Source: Rhizobium indicum (GTDB taxonomy: Bacteria > Pseudomonadota > Alphaproteobacteria > Rhizobiales > Rhizobiaceae). Taken from it: a stretch of 64,000 bases of DNA. Every line of letters starts with the position of its first letter. Position 1 is the stretch's first letter. The stretch covers positions 248,001-312,000 of the forward strand of contig NZ_CP054023.1 in NCBI RefSeq assembly GCF_005862305.2. Reading direction: 5' to 3'. The translations under genes and the position numbers were made by a program. Shown here one piece after another: positions 8,831 to 17,305 of this stretch. The notes below the pieces were generated by a model. The model was not told the origin of the DNA. It saw only the letters and a list, made by a program, of their open reading frames with translations, and did not search any database.

Positions 8831-8847
8831 TTGATATAATCTATCAA
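8831..8847. promoter_or_regulatory. Inverted repeat in the mocD/lacI divergent promoter region
   Basis: TTGATA-TAATC-TATCAA is a perfect 6-5-6 inverted repeat in the 131-bp gap between mocD and the LacI gene. It lies 26 bp, centre to centre, from a second larger repeat. It could be an operator or part of a promoter. Confidence 0.45.
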
Positions 8848-8852
8848 AAGCT

Positions 8853-8877
8853 ATCACGAATGACTTGCATTCATGAT
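8853..8877. promoter_or_regulatory. Candidate operator for the LacI regulator
   Basis: The arms ATCACGAATG and CATTCATGAT flank a five-base centre ACTTG with a single mismatch. It lies 20 bases before the LacI start and so could control the regulator and the divergent mocD operon together. LacI proteins bind palindromes of about this size. Confidence 0.5.
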
Positions 8878-8897
8878 CGAATCCATCAGGAACGCCG

Positions 8898-9926
8898 ATG
8901 CGCCGTCCCACCATATCCGATCTCGCCCGCGCCTCCGGCGTCAGCATCGCCACCGTCGACCGTGTTCTCAACGCACGCCACCGGGTGCGCGAGGAAACAG
9001 CGCGACGGGTCTATGATGCGGCGCAGTCGATCGGCTATCACGCTGTCGGCCTGATCAAGCAGCGCGTCTTCGAGGATCTGCCGCAATACAAGCTCGCCTT
9101 CCTGCTGCAGAAGCCGATGCAGCCCTTCTATCAGAGCTTCGTGCGTGAGATCGAAACCGCAGCGCGCGCGCTGACGAGCGCGCGCATCCAGACGCAGATC
9201 GACTTTCCGTCAGCCGCGACACCGGCTGCGATCGTCGAAAAGATCAAGACGCTCGGCGCCCGCAACCAGGCCGTTGCTCTCGTCGGCCCGGATTATCCGG
9301 CGGTGACGACGGCGGTCGAGGAGTTGAAGGAGCGCGGTATTCCCGTCTTCTCGTTACTCTCCGATCTCGCCACCGGCGTGCGCGACGCCTATCTCGGCGT
9401 TAACAACCGCAAGGTCGGACGCACTGCCGCCTGGACCATTGCGCGCACGGCACACAAGCCCGGCAAGGTCGCCTGTTTCGTCGGCAGCCACCGCTTTCAC
9501 GGCCATGAGCTCAGAGAAATCGGCTTTCGCTCCTATTTTCGCGAGAATGCGCCGGAATTCGATGTCGTCGACACGCTGATCAATCTAGAGACGGCCGAGA
9601 TCACTCATGAGGCGACGTTGACGCTGCTGCAGAAACATCCCGATCTCGTCGGCCTCTATGTCTGCGGCGGCGGCATGGAGGGGGCAATCTCGGCATTCCG
9701 CGAAGAAGGCGTAGGCGGCAAGATCGTCCTGGTGGTCAACGAGCTGACGCCCGACAGCAAAGCCGGCCTTGCCGACGATATCGTCGCCATGGCGATCGGA
9801 ACCCCCCTGCCCGCACTCTGCAAGGAGTTGATGGTGCTGATGACGGGCGCCATCGAAAACGGCGAAGCGGCTGTTCCCGGGCAGCTCTTCCTGCCTTTCG
9901 ATATCCATATTTCGGAGAACATTTAA
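8898..9926 (+). CDS. LacI-family transcriptional regulator of the moc-like cluster
   Basis: A 342-residue LacI-type regulator. The N-terminal helix-turn-helix reads TISDLARASGVSIATVDRVLN, followed by the hinge, then a periplasmic-binding-protein-like sensor domain with FYQSFVREIE and LVGLYVCGGGMEGAI. It differs from classic LacI by DRVLN in place of SRVLN, a variant common in sugar and inositol regulators of rhizobia. It is divergent from the mocD operon and upstream of the TIM-barrel gene, so it probably controls both in response to a sugar- or inositol-like ligand. Confidence 0.88.
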   Translation: MRRPTISDLARASGVSIATVDRVLNARHRVREETARRVYDAAQSIGYHAVGLIKQRVFEDLPQYKLAFLLQKPMQPFYQSFVREIETAARALTSARIQTQIDFPSAATPAAIVEKIKTLGARNQAVALVGPDYPAVTTAVEELKERGIPVFSLLSDLATGVRDAYLGVNNRKVGRTAAWTIARTAHKPGKVACFVGSHRFHGHELREIGFRSYFRENAPEFDVVDTLINLETAEITHEATLTLLQKHPDLVGLYVCGGGMEGAISAFREEGVGGKIVLVVNELTPDSKAGLADDIVAMAIGTPLPALCKELMVLMTGAIENGEAAVPGQLFLPFDIHISENI

Positions 9927-9950
9927 GGAATGATGGAATTCCATCATTCC
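9927..9950. terminator. Perfect 24-bp palindrome just after the LacI stop
   Basis: GGAATGATGG-AATT-CCATCATTCC starts on the base after the TAA stop and is perfectly symmetric. As RNA it gives a strong hairpin that may terminate or stabilise the regulator message. As DNA it could instead be an operator for the TIM-barrel gene, since its GAATGA half resembles the arm of the 8853-8877 site. There is no T-run after it. Confidence 0.5.
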
Positions 9951-10087
9951 GTTCGAAATTCTCTCAGCGATGAAAGCACGTCGCGGCGATGACGGATGGA
10001 TTGCGACGCGAATTCCGATAGAGATTCGCTGACCCATTCACGAGGACTGCTCCGCCCTGATGCGGAGATCTGGAGGAGATACCGATC

Positions 10088-10900
10088 ATGACTTCGATCC
10101 GTTTTGCGCTCAACCATATGGCAGCACCGTCGCTTGCCATCGACGATTTTTTCGCGCTGGCCAGATCGCTCGGCATCGATGCCGTCGAGATCCGCAACGA
10201 CCTTTCCGACAATGCCATCCTCGACGGCACCAAACCCGAGGTGATCAGGCAAGCGGCTGCCCGCCATGGCCTAACGATCACCTCGATCAACGCCCTGCAG
10301 CGCTTCAACGAGTGGAACGCGACCCGGGCCGCCGAAGCGCAGGAACTGATCGATTATGCCGGCGCGTCGGGCGCCAAGGCGCTCGTCCTCGTTCCGAAGA
10401 ATGACGGCACCGGTTGCGCCGACGGCGAACGGCAGGCCAATCTGCGCCAGTCCCTGGTTGCATTGAAGCCGATGCTCGAGGAAGCCGGTATTCTCGGTCT
10501 CGTCGAGCCGCTCGGTTTCGAGATCTGCTCGCTGCGCTCCAAGACCGAGGCGGCCGAGGCCATCAAGGAACTCGGTGCGCAATCCACCTTCAGGCTCGTC
10601 CACGACACCTTCCACCATCATCTTGCCGGCGAAGCGGCGACCTTCCCTGAGCTTGCCGGCCTCGTGCACATCTCCGGCGTCAGCGATTCTTCCGTTGCTG
10701 TTGCCGATATGCGCGATACTCACCGCGTCCTGGTCGATGCCGACGATCTGCTCGACAATACCGGGCAGGTCAGGGCGCTGCTGCAGGCGGGCTATAACGG
10801 CCCGTTCTCCTTCGAGCCCTTCGCAGCCGAGGTGCATGCGCTGAAGGACCCGGCCGCCGCGCTGCGCGCCAGCATGGATTATCTCAGCGCGCGGGTTTGA
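10088..10900 (+). CDS. Xylose-isomerase-like TIM barrel protein (IolI/MocC type)
   Basis: A 270-residue AP-endonuclease-2/xylose-isomerase-fold protein. It starts with RFALNHMAAPSL, has GIDAVEIRND on the second strand, LVEPLGFE near residue 140 with a probable metal-binding Glu, RLVHDTFHHH near 180 with Asp/His ligands, HISGV, and FSFEPFA near 250 with a final Glu. These are the positions of metal ligands in inosose isomerases and dehydratases (IolI, IolE, MocC). The ribosome site GGAGGAGA is strong. Its position beside MocDEF-like genes suggests inositol-like catabolism; the exact reaction is unknown. Confidence 0.7.
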   Translation: MTSIRFALNHMAAPSLAIDDFFALARSLGIDAVEIRNDLSDNAILDGTKPEVIRQAAARHGLTITSINALQRFNEWNATRAAEAQELIDYAGASGAKALVLVPKNDGTGCADGERQANLRQSLVALKPMLEEAGILGLVEPLGFEICSLRSKTEAAEAIKELGAQSTFRLVHDTFHHHLAGEAATFPELAGLVHISGVSDSSVAVADMRDTHRVLVDADDLLDNTGQVRALLQAGYNGPFSFEPFAAEVHALKDPAAALRASMDYLSARV

Positions 10901-10965
10901 GATCTGGGCAAAGCGTCGGCTGACCCCGCCATGGGTGTCGGGACGGCGCGCAGGACGATTGTCAC

Positions 10966-10991
10966 GAGAGACCGCGCTGGCGCGGCCTCTC
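10966..10991. terminator. Hairpin between the convergent TIM-barrel and cobM genes
   Basis: GAGAG-A-CCGCG and CGCGG-CCTCTC form an almost perfect stem with a four-base loop CTGG. It lies in the 99-bp gap between convergent genes and could stop transcription from both sides, although no T-run follows. Confidence 0.5.
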
Positions 10992-10999
10992 GCCCGAAG

Positions 11000-11758
11000 C
11001 TACTCCCTGCCTCTGAACCGGCGCTGATAGGCCGGATCATAGAGTGAGCTCTCGCGAAAATCCTCGGCCGCGAGAGAAGGGCCGACGAAGATGATCGCCG
11101 TGCGTTCGATCGGTTCGGCTGCAACCTTTGCCTCGATATCGGCGAGCGTGCCACGCAGGACGCGCTCGTCCGGCCAGGAGGCCTTGACGACGATGGCGAC
11201 AGGGCAGTCGGCGCCGTAAAGCGGCGTCAATTCTACCACCACCTGCTTCAGCGCGTGGATAGCCAGATGGATCGCCAGCGTGGCGCCCGTCGCGCCGAAC
11301 TTCGCCAGTGTCTCGTCATTCGGCATCGGTGAAGCGCGGCCGGAAACGCGGGTCAGCACCAGGCTCTGGGCCACAGCCGGGATCGTCAGCTCGCGGCCGA
11401 GGACAGAGGCTGCGGCGGCAAAGGCCGGAACGCCTGGCGTCATCGTATAGTCGATGCCGTGTTTTTGCAGCCGGCGCACCTGCTCGGCGACCGCACTCCA
11501 GACCGAGAGATCGCCGGAATGCAGCCGGGCGACATCCTGGCCGGCCGCAGCGGCGCGAAGATATTCCGCCTCGATCTCATCGAGCGACATCGGCGCCGTA
11601 TCGACGATGCGAGCGCCCGGCGGACAATATTGCAGCAGTTCGGGCGAGACGATCGAGCCGGCATAAAGGCAGACCGGGCATCGGGCGATGAGATCGCGGC
11701 CACGCACCGTAATCAGATCCGCAGCACCTGGTCCCGCGCCGATGAAATGCACCGTCAT
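11000..11758 (-). CDS. cobM: Precorrin-4 C11-methyltransferase
   Basis: CobM uses S-adenosylmethionine to methylate precorrin-4 at C11 in the aerobic cobalamin pathway. The 252-residue product has the tetrapyrrole methylase fold: [17 protein letters not shown] at the N terminus, [11 protein letters not shown], then [11 protein letters not shown] as the phosphate-loop-like SAM motif and [13 protein letters not shown]. It is the last gene of the minus-strand cob operon, three bases after cobL, with AAGGA upstream of its ATG. Confidence 0.93.
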   Translation of the reverse strand: MTVHFIGAGPGAADLITVRGRDLIARCPVCLYAGSIVSPELLQYCPPGARIVDTAPMSLDEIEAEYLRAAAAGQDVARLHSGDLSVWSAVAEQVRRLQKHGIDYTMTPGVPAFAAAASVLGRELTIPAVAQSLVLTRVSGRASPMPNDETLAKFGATGATLAIHLAIHALKQVVVELTPLYGADCPVAIVVKASWPDERVLRGTLADIEAKVAAEPIERTAIIFVGPSLAAEDFRESSLYDPAYQRRFRGRE

Positions 11759-11762
11759 CTCG

Positions 11763-12995
11763 TCATCCTTTCGTCCAGCGCCACTGCGTCACCGGCATGG
11801 CCGGCCGCCAGCCGGTCATGCCGCCGACGGGCTGGGCGCGCGATATTTCGATCCGCGTGAGGAGGCCGCCGCGTTTGGCATGTTCGGCGAGCAGTACCGC
11901 TTCCATCTCCAGCGTCACGGCATTGGCAATGAGCCGCCCTCCCCGCTTCAGCGCGTCAATCGCAGCGTCGATAACACCCGGTTCGCTGCCGCCGCCGCCG
12001 AGGAAGATCACATCCGGCTCCGGCAGGCCTTTCAGCGCGTGGGGTGCCGCACCTTCGACGACGGCAAGATGCGGTACACCGAAGGCGGCTGCGTTGCGGG
12101 CGACCCGTGCGGCCCGTTCCGGCGATTGTTCGACCGCGATTGCCTTCAGGCTGGGATCGGCCAGCATCCATTCGATGCCGATCGAGCCCGAGCCCGCGCC
12201 GATATCCCAGAGCAGCTCGCCGTGACGCGGCGCAAGCGCCGAAAGCGTCATTGCCCGGATTTCACGCTTGGTGATCTGCCCATCATGCTCGAACAGCTCG
12301 TCCTCGATTCCTGCGGCAAAAGGCAGAATGCGTGCCCCCTCCCCTGCCGCGATTTCGAGTGCGCAGACATTCAGGGGATCGATGTCCAGGAGGTCGAAAT
12401 CCGCCGCCGCCGCACTTCTTTGCCGTTCCCGAGCGCCGCCAAGCGCCTCAAGCACGGTAAGCTGCGACTGACCGAAGTCAGCAGCAGTCAGCAGGGCAGC
12501 CAGATCGCCAGGCCCTTTCTCGTCCGAGGTCAGCGCGATGATGCGCCGCCCGGGGTGCAGATGCGGCCGGATCAGATCGATCGGCCGTCCATGCAGGGAG
12601 ATCGTCGCGACGTCCTGCAGCGGCCAGCCAAGGCGGGAGGCGGCAAGGCTGAAGGCCGAGGGTGCGGGGATGGTGAGCATCTCGTCCGCCGCCACGTAGC
12701 GGGAGAGCGTTGCGCCGACGCCATGGAGGAAGGGATCGCCAGAGGCGAGCACGACAACAGGCGTGCCACGCCTTTTAACGACGGCCTCGACCGAGCGCTC
12801 GAACGGGCTCTGCCAGGAAAGCTTTTCGCCTGTGATCAGCGAGGCAGAGAGTGCATGATGTCGCGCACCGCCGAAGACGGCGGGTGCGGTCGCGATCAGC
12901 CTCTTTGCCTCCTCGCCCAACCCTTCTGGACCATCTTCGCCGATGCCGATAATAGTCAGCCAGCGCTGACCGGACGCAGGAGCGACATCAGACAT
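11763..12995 (-). CDS. cobL: Precorrin-6Y C5,15-methyltransferase (decarboxylating)
   Basis: CobL adds two methyl groups and removes a carboxyl group to give precorrin-8X. The 410-residue protein is the usual fusion of an N-terminal CbiE-like methylase ([14 protein letters not shown], then [12 protein letters not shown]) and a C-terminal CbiT-like Rossmann methylase ([37 protein letters not shown]). I took MSDVAPAS as the start; ATG at 13010 with AAGGA upstream is an alternative. The longest frame extends 122 residues into cobK antisense and is not credible. Its ATG overlaps the divergent cobK ATG within CATG. Confidence 0.92.
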   Translation of the reverse strand: MSDVAPASGQRWLTIIGIGEDGPEGLGEEAKRLIATAPAVFGGARHHALSASLITGEKLSWQSPFERSVEAVVKRRGTPVVVLASGDPFLHGVGATLSRYVAADEMLTIPAPSAFSLAASRLGWPLQDVATISLHGRPIDLIRPHLHPGRRIIALTSDEKGPGDLAALLTAADFGQSQLTVLEALGGARERQRSAAAADFDLLDIDPLNVCALEIAAGEGARILPFAAGIEDELFEHDGQITKREIRAMTLSALAPRHGELLWDIGAGSGSIGIEWMLADPSLKAIAVEQSPERAARVARNAAAFGVPHLAVVEGAAPHALKGLPEPDVIFLGGGGSEPGVIDAAIDALKRGGRLIANAVTLEMEAVLLAEHAKRGGLLTRIEISRAQPVGGMTGWRPAMPVTQWRWTKG

Positions 12996-13764
12996 GGGAC
13001 GACCCCGCATCCTGATCCTTGGCGGCACCAGCGAGGCGCGGCTGCTGGCCGAGGCGCTCGCCGCGCGTGACGATTGCGATGTTTTGTTGTCGCTTGCCGG
13101 CCGCACCGAAAAACCGGCCACGCAGCCTGTTCCGGTTCGCATCGGCGGTTTCGGCGGCGCTGCCGCACTTGCCGATTTCCTGAAAGTCGGCGGATATGAC
13201 CTGTTGATCGACGCCACGCACCCCTTCGCCGAGCGCATTTCGGCCAATGCCGCTTTTGCGGCCGAGACTACCGGCATTGCCGCGATCGCTCTGCGCCGTC
13301 CCGAATGGCAACGCGTGGCCGGCGATCGCTGGCGGGACGTGCGGAGCATTCCGGCTGCCATCGAAGCGATTGGCCCCCTCCCCCGCCACGTCTTCCTGGC
13401 GACGGGTCGGCAGGGCGCGCATCATGCGGAAGCTGCGCCGCAGCATCACTATCTCGTTCGCAGCGTCGATCCCGTCGAACCGCCGCTGGCGCTTGATAAT
13501 GTTGACTATGTCCTCGATCGGGGTCCGTTCACGCTGGATGGTGAATGCGATCTTCTGAGGCAGCACCACATCGACGTCATCGTCGCCAAGAATAGCGGCG
13601 GTGCGGCCACCTATGCGAAGATCGAGGCAGCCCGCCTGCTCGGCATCGAGGTGATGATGGTAACGCGCGCGCCGGCCTCGATCGTCAAGGCGGTTGACAC
13701 TGTCGAGGCGGCGCTGGCGGCGATCGATCACCTGTTTCCCCCTGCCATGAAACGTGGCGTATAG
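12994..13764 (+). CDS. cobK: Precorrin-6A reductase
   Basis: CobK reduces precorrin-6A to precorrin-6B with NADPH. The 256-residue product has ILGGTSEARLLAEAL at the N terminus, LIDATHPFAERISANA, LATGRQGAHHAEAAP, and VAKNSGGAATYAKIEAARLLGIEVMMV near the end, all typical. It is the only cob gene here on the plus strand. It shares a CATG with the cobL start and overlaps the cobJ 3' end by 37 bp, so its promoter must lie inside cobL. AGGAG lies 12 bases before the ATG. Confidence 0.92.
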   Translation: MGRPRILILGGTSEARLLAEALAARDDCDVLLSLAGRTEKPATQPVPVRIGGFGGAAALADFLKVGGYDLLIDATHPFAERISANAAFAAETTGIAAIALRRPEWQRVAGDRWRDVRSIPAAIEAIGPLPRHVFLATGRQGAHHAEAAPQHHYLVRSVDPVEPPLALDNVDYVLDRGPFTLDGECDLLRQHHIDVIVAKNSGGAATYAKIEAARLLGIEVMMVTRAPASIVKAVDTVEAALAAIDHLFPPAMKRGV

Positions 13765-14492
13765 ACGAGGTCCAGTCTGCCTGGGCGTGTGACGATGCGT
13801 GTCTCGGCCGAGCCGATGATGATGCAGGTTGCCATATCGGCAATCGACGCATCTGCCTGCGACAGCTGCTGGACGGCGATACGTTCGTCCGGCCGCCCGG
13901 CCGCGCGTCCGAAAATAACCGGTGTTGCTGCAGGCAGATGGTCACGCAACAGCTTGAAGGCTTCGCCGAGCTGCCAGGGCCGCGCCCGGCTGATCGGATT
14001 ATAAAGCGCGATGACAAAACCTGCCTTTGCCGCCAATACAAGACGGTTTTCTATTATATTCCAAGGCTTTAGATTGTCAGACAGCGATATGGCGCAGAAG
14101 TCGTGGCCAAGCGGAGCGCCTGCCCTTGCCGCCACTGCCAGCATCGCCGTGATGCCGGGCAGGATGACGAGATCGACCGCACGCCATGCGGCCGGCCCAT
14201 TCTCGACCGCTTCGCAGACCGCGGCAGCCATGGCGAAGACGCCGGGGTCGCCGCCGGAGACGACGCAGACCTTGGCGCCATCGGCTGCCATGGCGAGTGC
14301 TGCCCCTGCCCTGTCGAGCTCCTCGCGATTGTCCGAGGCATGCCGCAGCTGATCGTGGCGGAGCTGCAGCCTGTCGAGATAAGGTCCGTAGCCGAAGAAG
14401 TCCGTCGCCGCATCGACAGCGGCCAAAGCTTCCGGCGTCATCTGCTCGGGGTTGCCGGGACCGGTGCCGATCACGAAAAGCCTGCCGCTCAT
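13728..14492 (-). CDS. cobJ: Precorrin-3B C17-methyltransferase
   Basis: CobJ methylates precorrin-3B at C17 and contracts the ring. The 254-residue tetrapyrrole methylase shows LFVIGTGPGNPEQMTPEAL, VVSGGDPGVFAMAAAV and LPGITAMLAVAARAGAPLGHDFCAISLSD, followed by LYNPISRARP, which marks the CobJ/CbiH family. It overlaps cobI by four bases (ATGA) and runs 37 bp into the convergent cobK gene. Confidence 0.94.
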   Translation of the reverse strand: MSGRLFVIGTGPGNPEQMTPEALAAVDAATDFFGYGPYLDRLQLRHDQLRHASDNREELDRAGAALAMAADGAKVCVVSGGDPGVFAMAAAVCEAVENGPAAWRAVDLVILPGITAMLAVAARAGAPLGHDFCAISLSDNLKPWNIIENRLVLAAKAGFVIALYNPISRARPWQLGEAFKLLRDHLPAATPVIFGRAAGRPDERIAVQQLSQADASIADMATCIIIGSAETRIVTRPGRLDLVYTPRFMAGGNR

Positions 14493-15220
14493 CGGCTGCC
14501 CTCCCAGCCCGGCACCAGCACGAGCGAAAAATACGGCGCATCGCCGTCGGTCCTGTCGGCAAGCCTTTCCATCGCCGCATTCGCCATGGTGCCGCGCTCA
14601 ACATAGACGGATTCGGCAAGCCGGCCGGCCGCCGCCAGCGCCCGGCGGATCTTCGGCAGATTACGGCCGACCTTCATGATGACGGCGGCTTGCGTATCGG
14701 CAAGACGGCGCGTCAGCTCGGCCTCAGCCATCGTACCGGGCAGTACGGTAAGCACGTCGTCGCCCTGGACGATCGGCATGCCCGCCAGCGACCAGCAGCC
14801 CGACATGGCGCTGATGCCCGGGATTACTTCCGTCGGGTAGCGCGTGGAAAGCCTGACATGCAGGTGCATATAGGAGCCATAGAAGAGCGGATCGCCTTCG
14901 CTGAGAACGGCGACAGTCAGCCCGGCATCGAGATGCCCGGCAACAGCTTTCGCGGACAGATCGTAGAATTGGGTGATCAGCCTCTGATAGCGTTCGTCAT
15001 TCTTATCGATTTCGGTCGTCACAGGATAATACAGCGGCAGCAGCGTCACCCCGGACTTCAGCAGCGGCTCGACGATCGCCTTGCCGTTGCCGCCCCTGCC
15101 CTGCTTGGCGAAATAGGCGATCACATCAGCGCCTTCGATGGCGCGCACGGCTTTGAGGGTCAGGAGCTCGGGATCGCCGGGACCCGTGCCGACGCCGATA
15201 AGACGACCGCTTGTCGTCAT
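14489..15220 (-). CDS. cobI: Precorrin-2 C20-methyltransferase
   Basis: CobI adds the C20 methyl group to precorrin-2, giving precorrin-3A. The 243-residue product has LIGVGTGPGDPELLTLKAV, LSEGDPLFYGSYMHL and VIPGISAMSGCWS, the SAM-binding pieces of this methylase family. It overlaps both cobH and cobJ by four bases, which indicates translational coupling through the cob operon. Confidence 0.94.
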   Translation of the reverse strand: MTTSGRLIGVGTGPGDPELLTLKAVRAIEGADVIAYFAKQGRGGNGKAIVEPLLKSGVTLLPLYYPVTTEIDKNDERYQRLITQFYDLSAKAVAGHLDAGLTVAVLSEGDPLFYGSYMHLHVRLSTRYPTEVIPGISAMSGCWSLAGMPIVQGDDVLTVLPGTMAEAELTRRLADTQAAVIMKVGRNLPKIRRALAAAGRLAESVYVERGTMANAAMERLADRTDGDAPYFSLVLVPGWEGSR

Positions 15221-15849
15221 AGGCCTGGCCTCGCCAATGCATTGATGGCGGCTGCCGTCATGGCGCTGCCGCCGAGCCGGCCGCGGACGATGGCAAAGGG
15301 GACGCCGTAGGAATTTTCCGCCAATGCATCCTTGGATTCGGCGGCGCCGACGAAGCCCACGGGCATGCCGAGGATCGCAGCGGGTTTCGGGGCGCCGTCG
15401 CGCAGGAGTTCGAGCAGATGGAAGAGGGCGGTCGGTGCATTGCCGATCGCGACAACGCTTCCGCCGAGCCGATCGAGCCAGAGATGCATGGCGGCGGCCG
15501 AGCGCGTATTGCCGGTCTCGCGTGCAAGCGCGGGTGTCGCGGGATCGCGCAGCGTGCAGATCACCTCGTTCTGCGCCGGCAGCCGCGCCCGAGTGACGCC
15601 CTGGGATACCATTTCCGCGTCGCAGAAGATCGGCGCGCCGCCTTTCAGTGCATCGCGCGCAGCGCTGACGAAATCGGCGGAGAACAGGAAATGCGTCGCC
15701 GCCTCGACCAGGCCGCAGGCATGGATCATGCGCACGGCGATTTCGGCTTGATCGTCGGTGAAGCGCGAAAGATCGGCCTCAGCACGGATAATGGCAAAGG
15801 AACGATCGTAGATCGCATCGCCGCTGCGGATATAATCGTAGTCTGGCAT
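15217..15849 (-). CDS. cobH: Precorrin-8X methylmutase
   Basis: CobH moves the C11 methyl to C12, giving hydrogenobyrinic acid. The 210-residue protein begins MPDYDYIRSGDAIYDRSF and contains RMIHACGLVEA with the catalytic-site His, CDAEMVSQGVTR, IGNAPTALF and GMPVGFVGAAESK, all strongly conserved. A longer frame upstream is antisense noise inside cobG. It starts two bases after the cobG stop. Confidence 0.95.
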   Translation of the reverse strand: MPDYDYIRSGDAIYDRSFAIIRAEADLSRFTDDQAEIAVRMIHACGLVEAATHFLFSADFVSAARDALKGGAPIFCDAEMVSQGVTRARLPAQNEVICTLRDPATPALARETGNTRSAAAMHLWLDRLGGSVVAIGNAPTALFHLLELLRDGAPKPAAILGMPVGFVGAAESKDALAENSYGVPFAIVRGRLGGSAMTAAAINALARPGL

Positions 15850-15851
15850 TC

Positions 15852-17234
15852 CTATTCCTGTCGCAGCGCCTTCGAAACGCCGGTTGCGCCAAGCCGTGTA
15901 AGGCAGGCGGCGGTCGATTCGCCAGAGTCTTTGTTGTCTTCGATGGACCGGGCGAGCCTCTCTATAGCGAAATCGATCCGACCGCCAGCGATCCGTTCGT
16001 CCGGCTGATCCGCAGCAAGCCCATTGAGAATGAGGCCATAACCCTCCGCCGAGCCAGTCAGGGTCAGCGCCGGCCGGGCATGAGCGCAGCCCTTGGCGCA
16101 GCCGGACAGATGCAGCGTCAGAGAACCGTCGAAGAGGGCAGGTGCCGCGGCAATGATACGGCGCGCAAGAGTTCTGGTCTCGTAGAAGGCGGAACCGCAA
16201 GCGCCGGCGCCGGCGCAGGCGGCGATATGCTCGCTGTTCTCGCCGGGTTGCGCGGCGAAGCCATGTCCAGCTGCGGCGATCTGCATAGCCGGCAGTGTAT
16301 CTGCTGGAAGCCCGATGAGGAAGAAACCGCGACCGGGTGCAAGCCGGATGCCCGTTGCGCCACGGGCCTTTGCCAGATCGAGGAAAGCGATCAGATCGGG
16401 GGCTCTCACCTGCCCGAATTCCGGCCTGATGCCGAGTATGGTTTTGCCGTCGTCAAGCCAGTGCGAGCCGGCAAGCGGCATCCCCGCCGCGCGTGACGGA
16501 ATGAACTGAATGCCATCCATCGCGGGAAAACGCGCCCGCAGAAGCGCCGGATCGATATCCCTTGCCCGTCTGCCCTGCCCCAGGGTCGCCAACAGGCTCA
16601 GGATTTCGCCGACGGCCGATATCGCAGCCTCTGCAGGACCGATCGCCACTGGCATTGCAGTTTCACCGTCGCCATTGATCGCGACAAGCCAATCTGCGGG
16701 GGATTGCGCGACGATACGGATATCGGCGGAAAGTGCCGATAAGCCGAAGGTTCCACCGCCATCGATGATAAGCGAGAGTTTTGGCGCGAGCCGCGGCGAC
16801 GCAAGCTGATCGCGGAGCGTGCTGCGCAAGGCCATTTCCATTACCGCCGAATCGCTTACCTCCTCCGGGTCGATGCCGTGCAGCGGCGATGTCTCGATCG
16901 CCGACCCGTACGGCACGGTGATTCCGGCGGCATCAATATCGGCCGCGAGCTGTCCGACGGTCTCAGCCCGAAGGCCTCGGATCTGCAGATTGCCGCGGGC
17001 GGTGATTTCGAGAATGCCGTTTCCATGGGCCGCGGCGGAGCGGGCAAGGCTTGCGAATTGCGACAGCGTCAACGCGCCGCCGGCCGGCCGCAGCCGGACC
17101 AGCAAACCGTCGCCGGTCGGCATGGGCGCGGCAAGGGCGGGGCAGGCGCCGCGCCTACGCATCTCTGCCGCCGGGCGATCGTGCAGATCCGCCTCGCCTG
17201 TCCTGTCGCTCGCCTTTGCGGCCTGAATGCTCAT
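15852..17234 (-). CDS. cobG: Precorrin-3B synthase
   Basis: CobG is the oxygen-dependent monooxygenase that makes precorrin-3B and marks the aerobic pathway. The 460-residue product resembles nitrite/sulfite reductases. It has ITARGNLQIRGL early, then a cysteine set CAGAGACGS and LSGCAKGCAH for a 4Fe-4S centre. The start MSIQAAK is chosen because GAGG lies a few bases before it; an ATG six codons upstream overlaps that site. It is 71 bp from the cobF stop on the same strand. Confidence 0.9.
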   Translation of the reverse strand: MSIQAAKASDRTGEADLHDRPAAEMRRRGACPALAAPMPTGDGLLVRLRPAGGALTLSQFASLARSAAAHGNGILEITARGNLQIRGLRAETVGQLAADIDAAGITVPYGSAIETSPLHGIDPEEVSDSAVMEMALRSTLRDQLASPRLAPKLSLIIDGGGTFGLSALSADIRIVAQSPADWLVAINGDGETAMPVAIGPAEAAISAVGEILSLLATLGQGRRARDIDPALLRARFPAMDGIQFIPSRAAGMPLAGSHWLDDGKTILGIRPEFGQVRAPDLIAFLDLAKARGATGIRLAPGRGFFLIGLPADTLPAMQIAAAGHGFAAQPGENSEHIAACAGAGACGSAFYETRTLARRIIAAAPALFDGSLTLHLSGCAKGCAHARPALTLTGSAEGYGLILNGLAADQPDERIAGGRIDFAIERLARSIEDNKDSGESTAACLTRLGATGVSKALRQE

Positions 17235-17305
17235 TCTTGATCCTCTGATCATTTCTTACATGATCGCGGCCGACCCGGCAAAGCTGATGGAAAGGCTTCG
17301 GACCG

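Noticed and set aside
7453..9054. 533-codon open frame antisense to mocE and mocD
   Set aside because: It lies opposite genes with clear histidine-box and Rieske motifs and has His/Asp/Arg-rich, low-complexity composition typical of antisense frames in GC-rich DNA.
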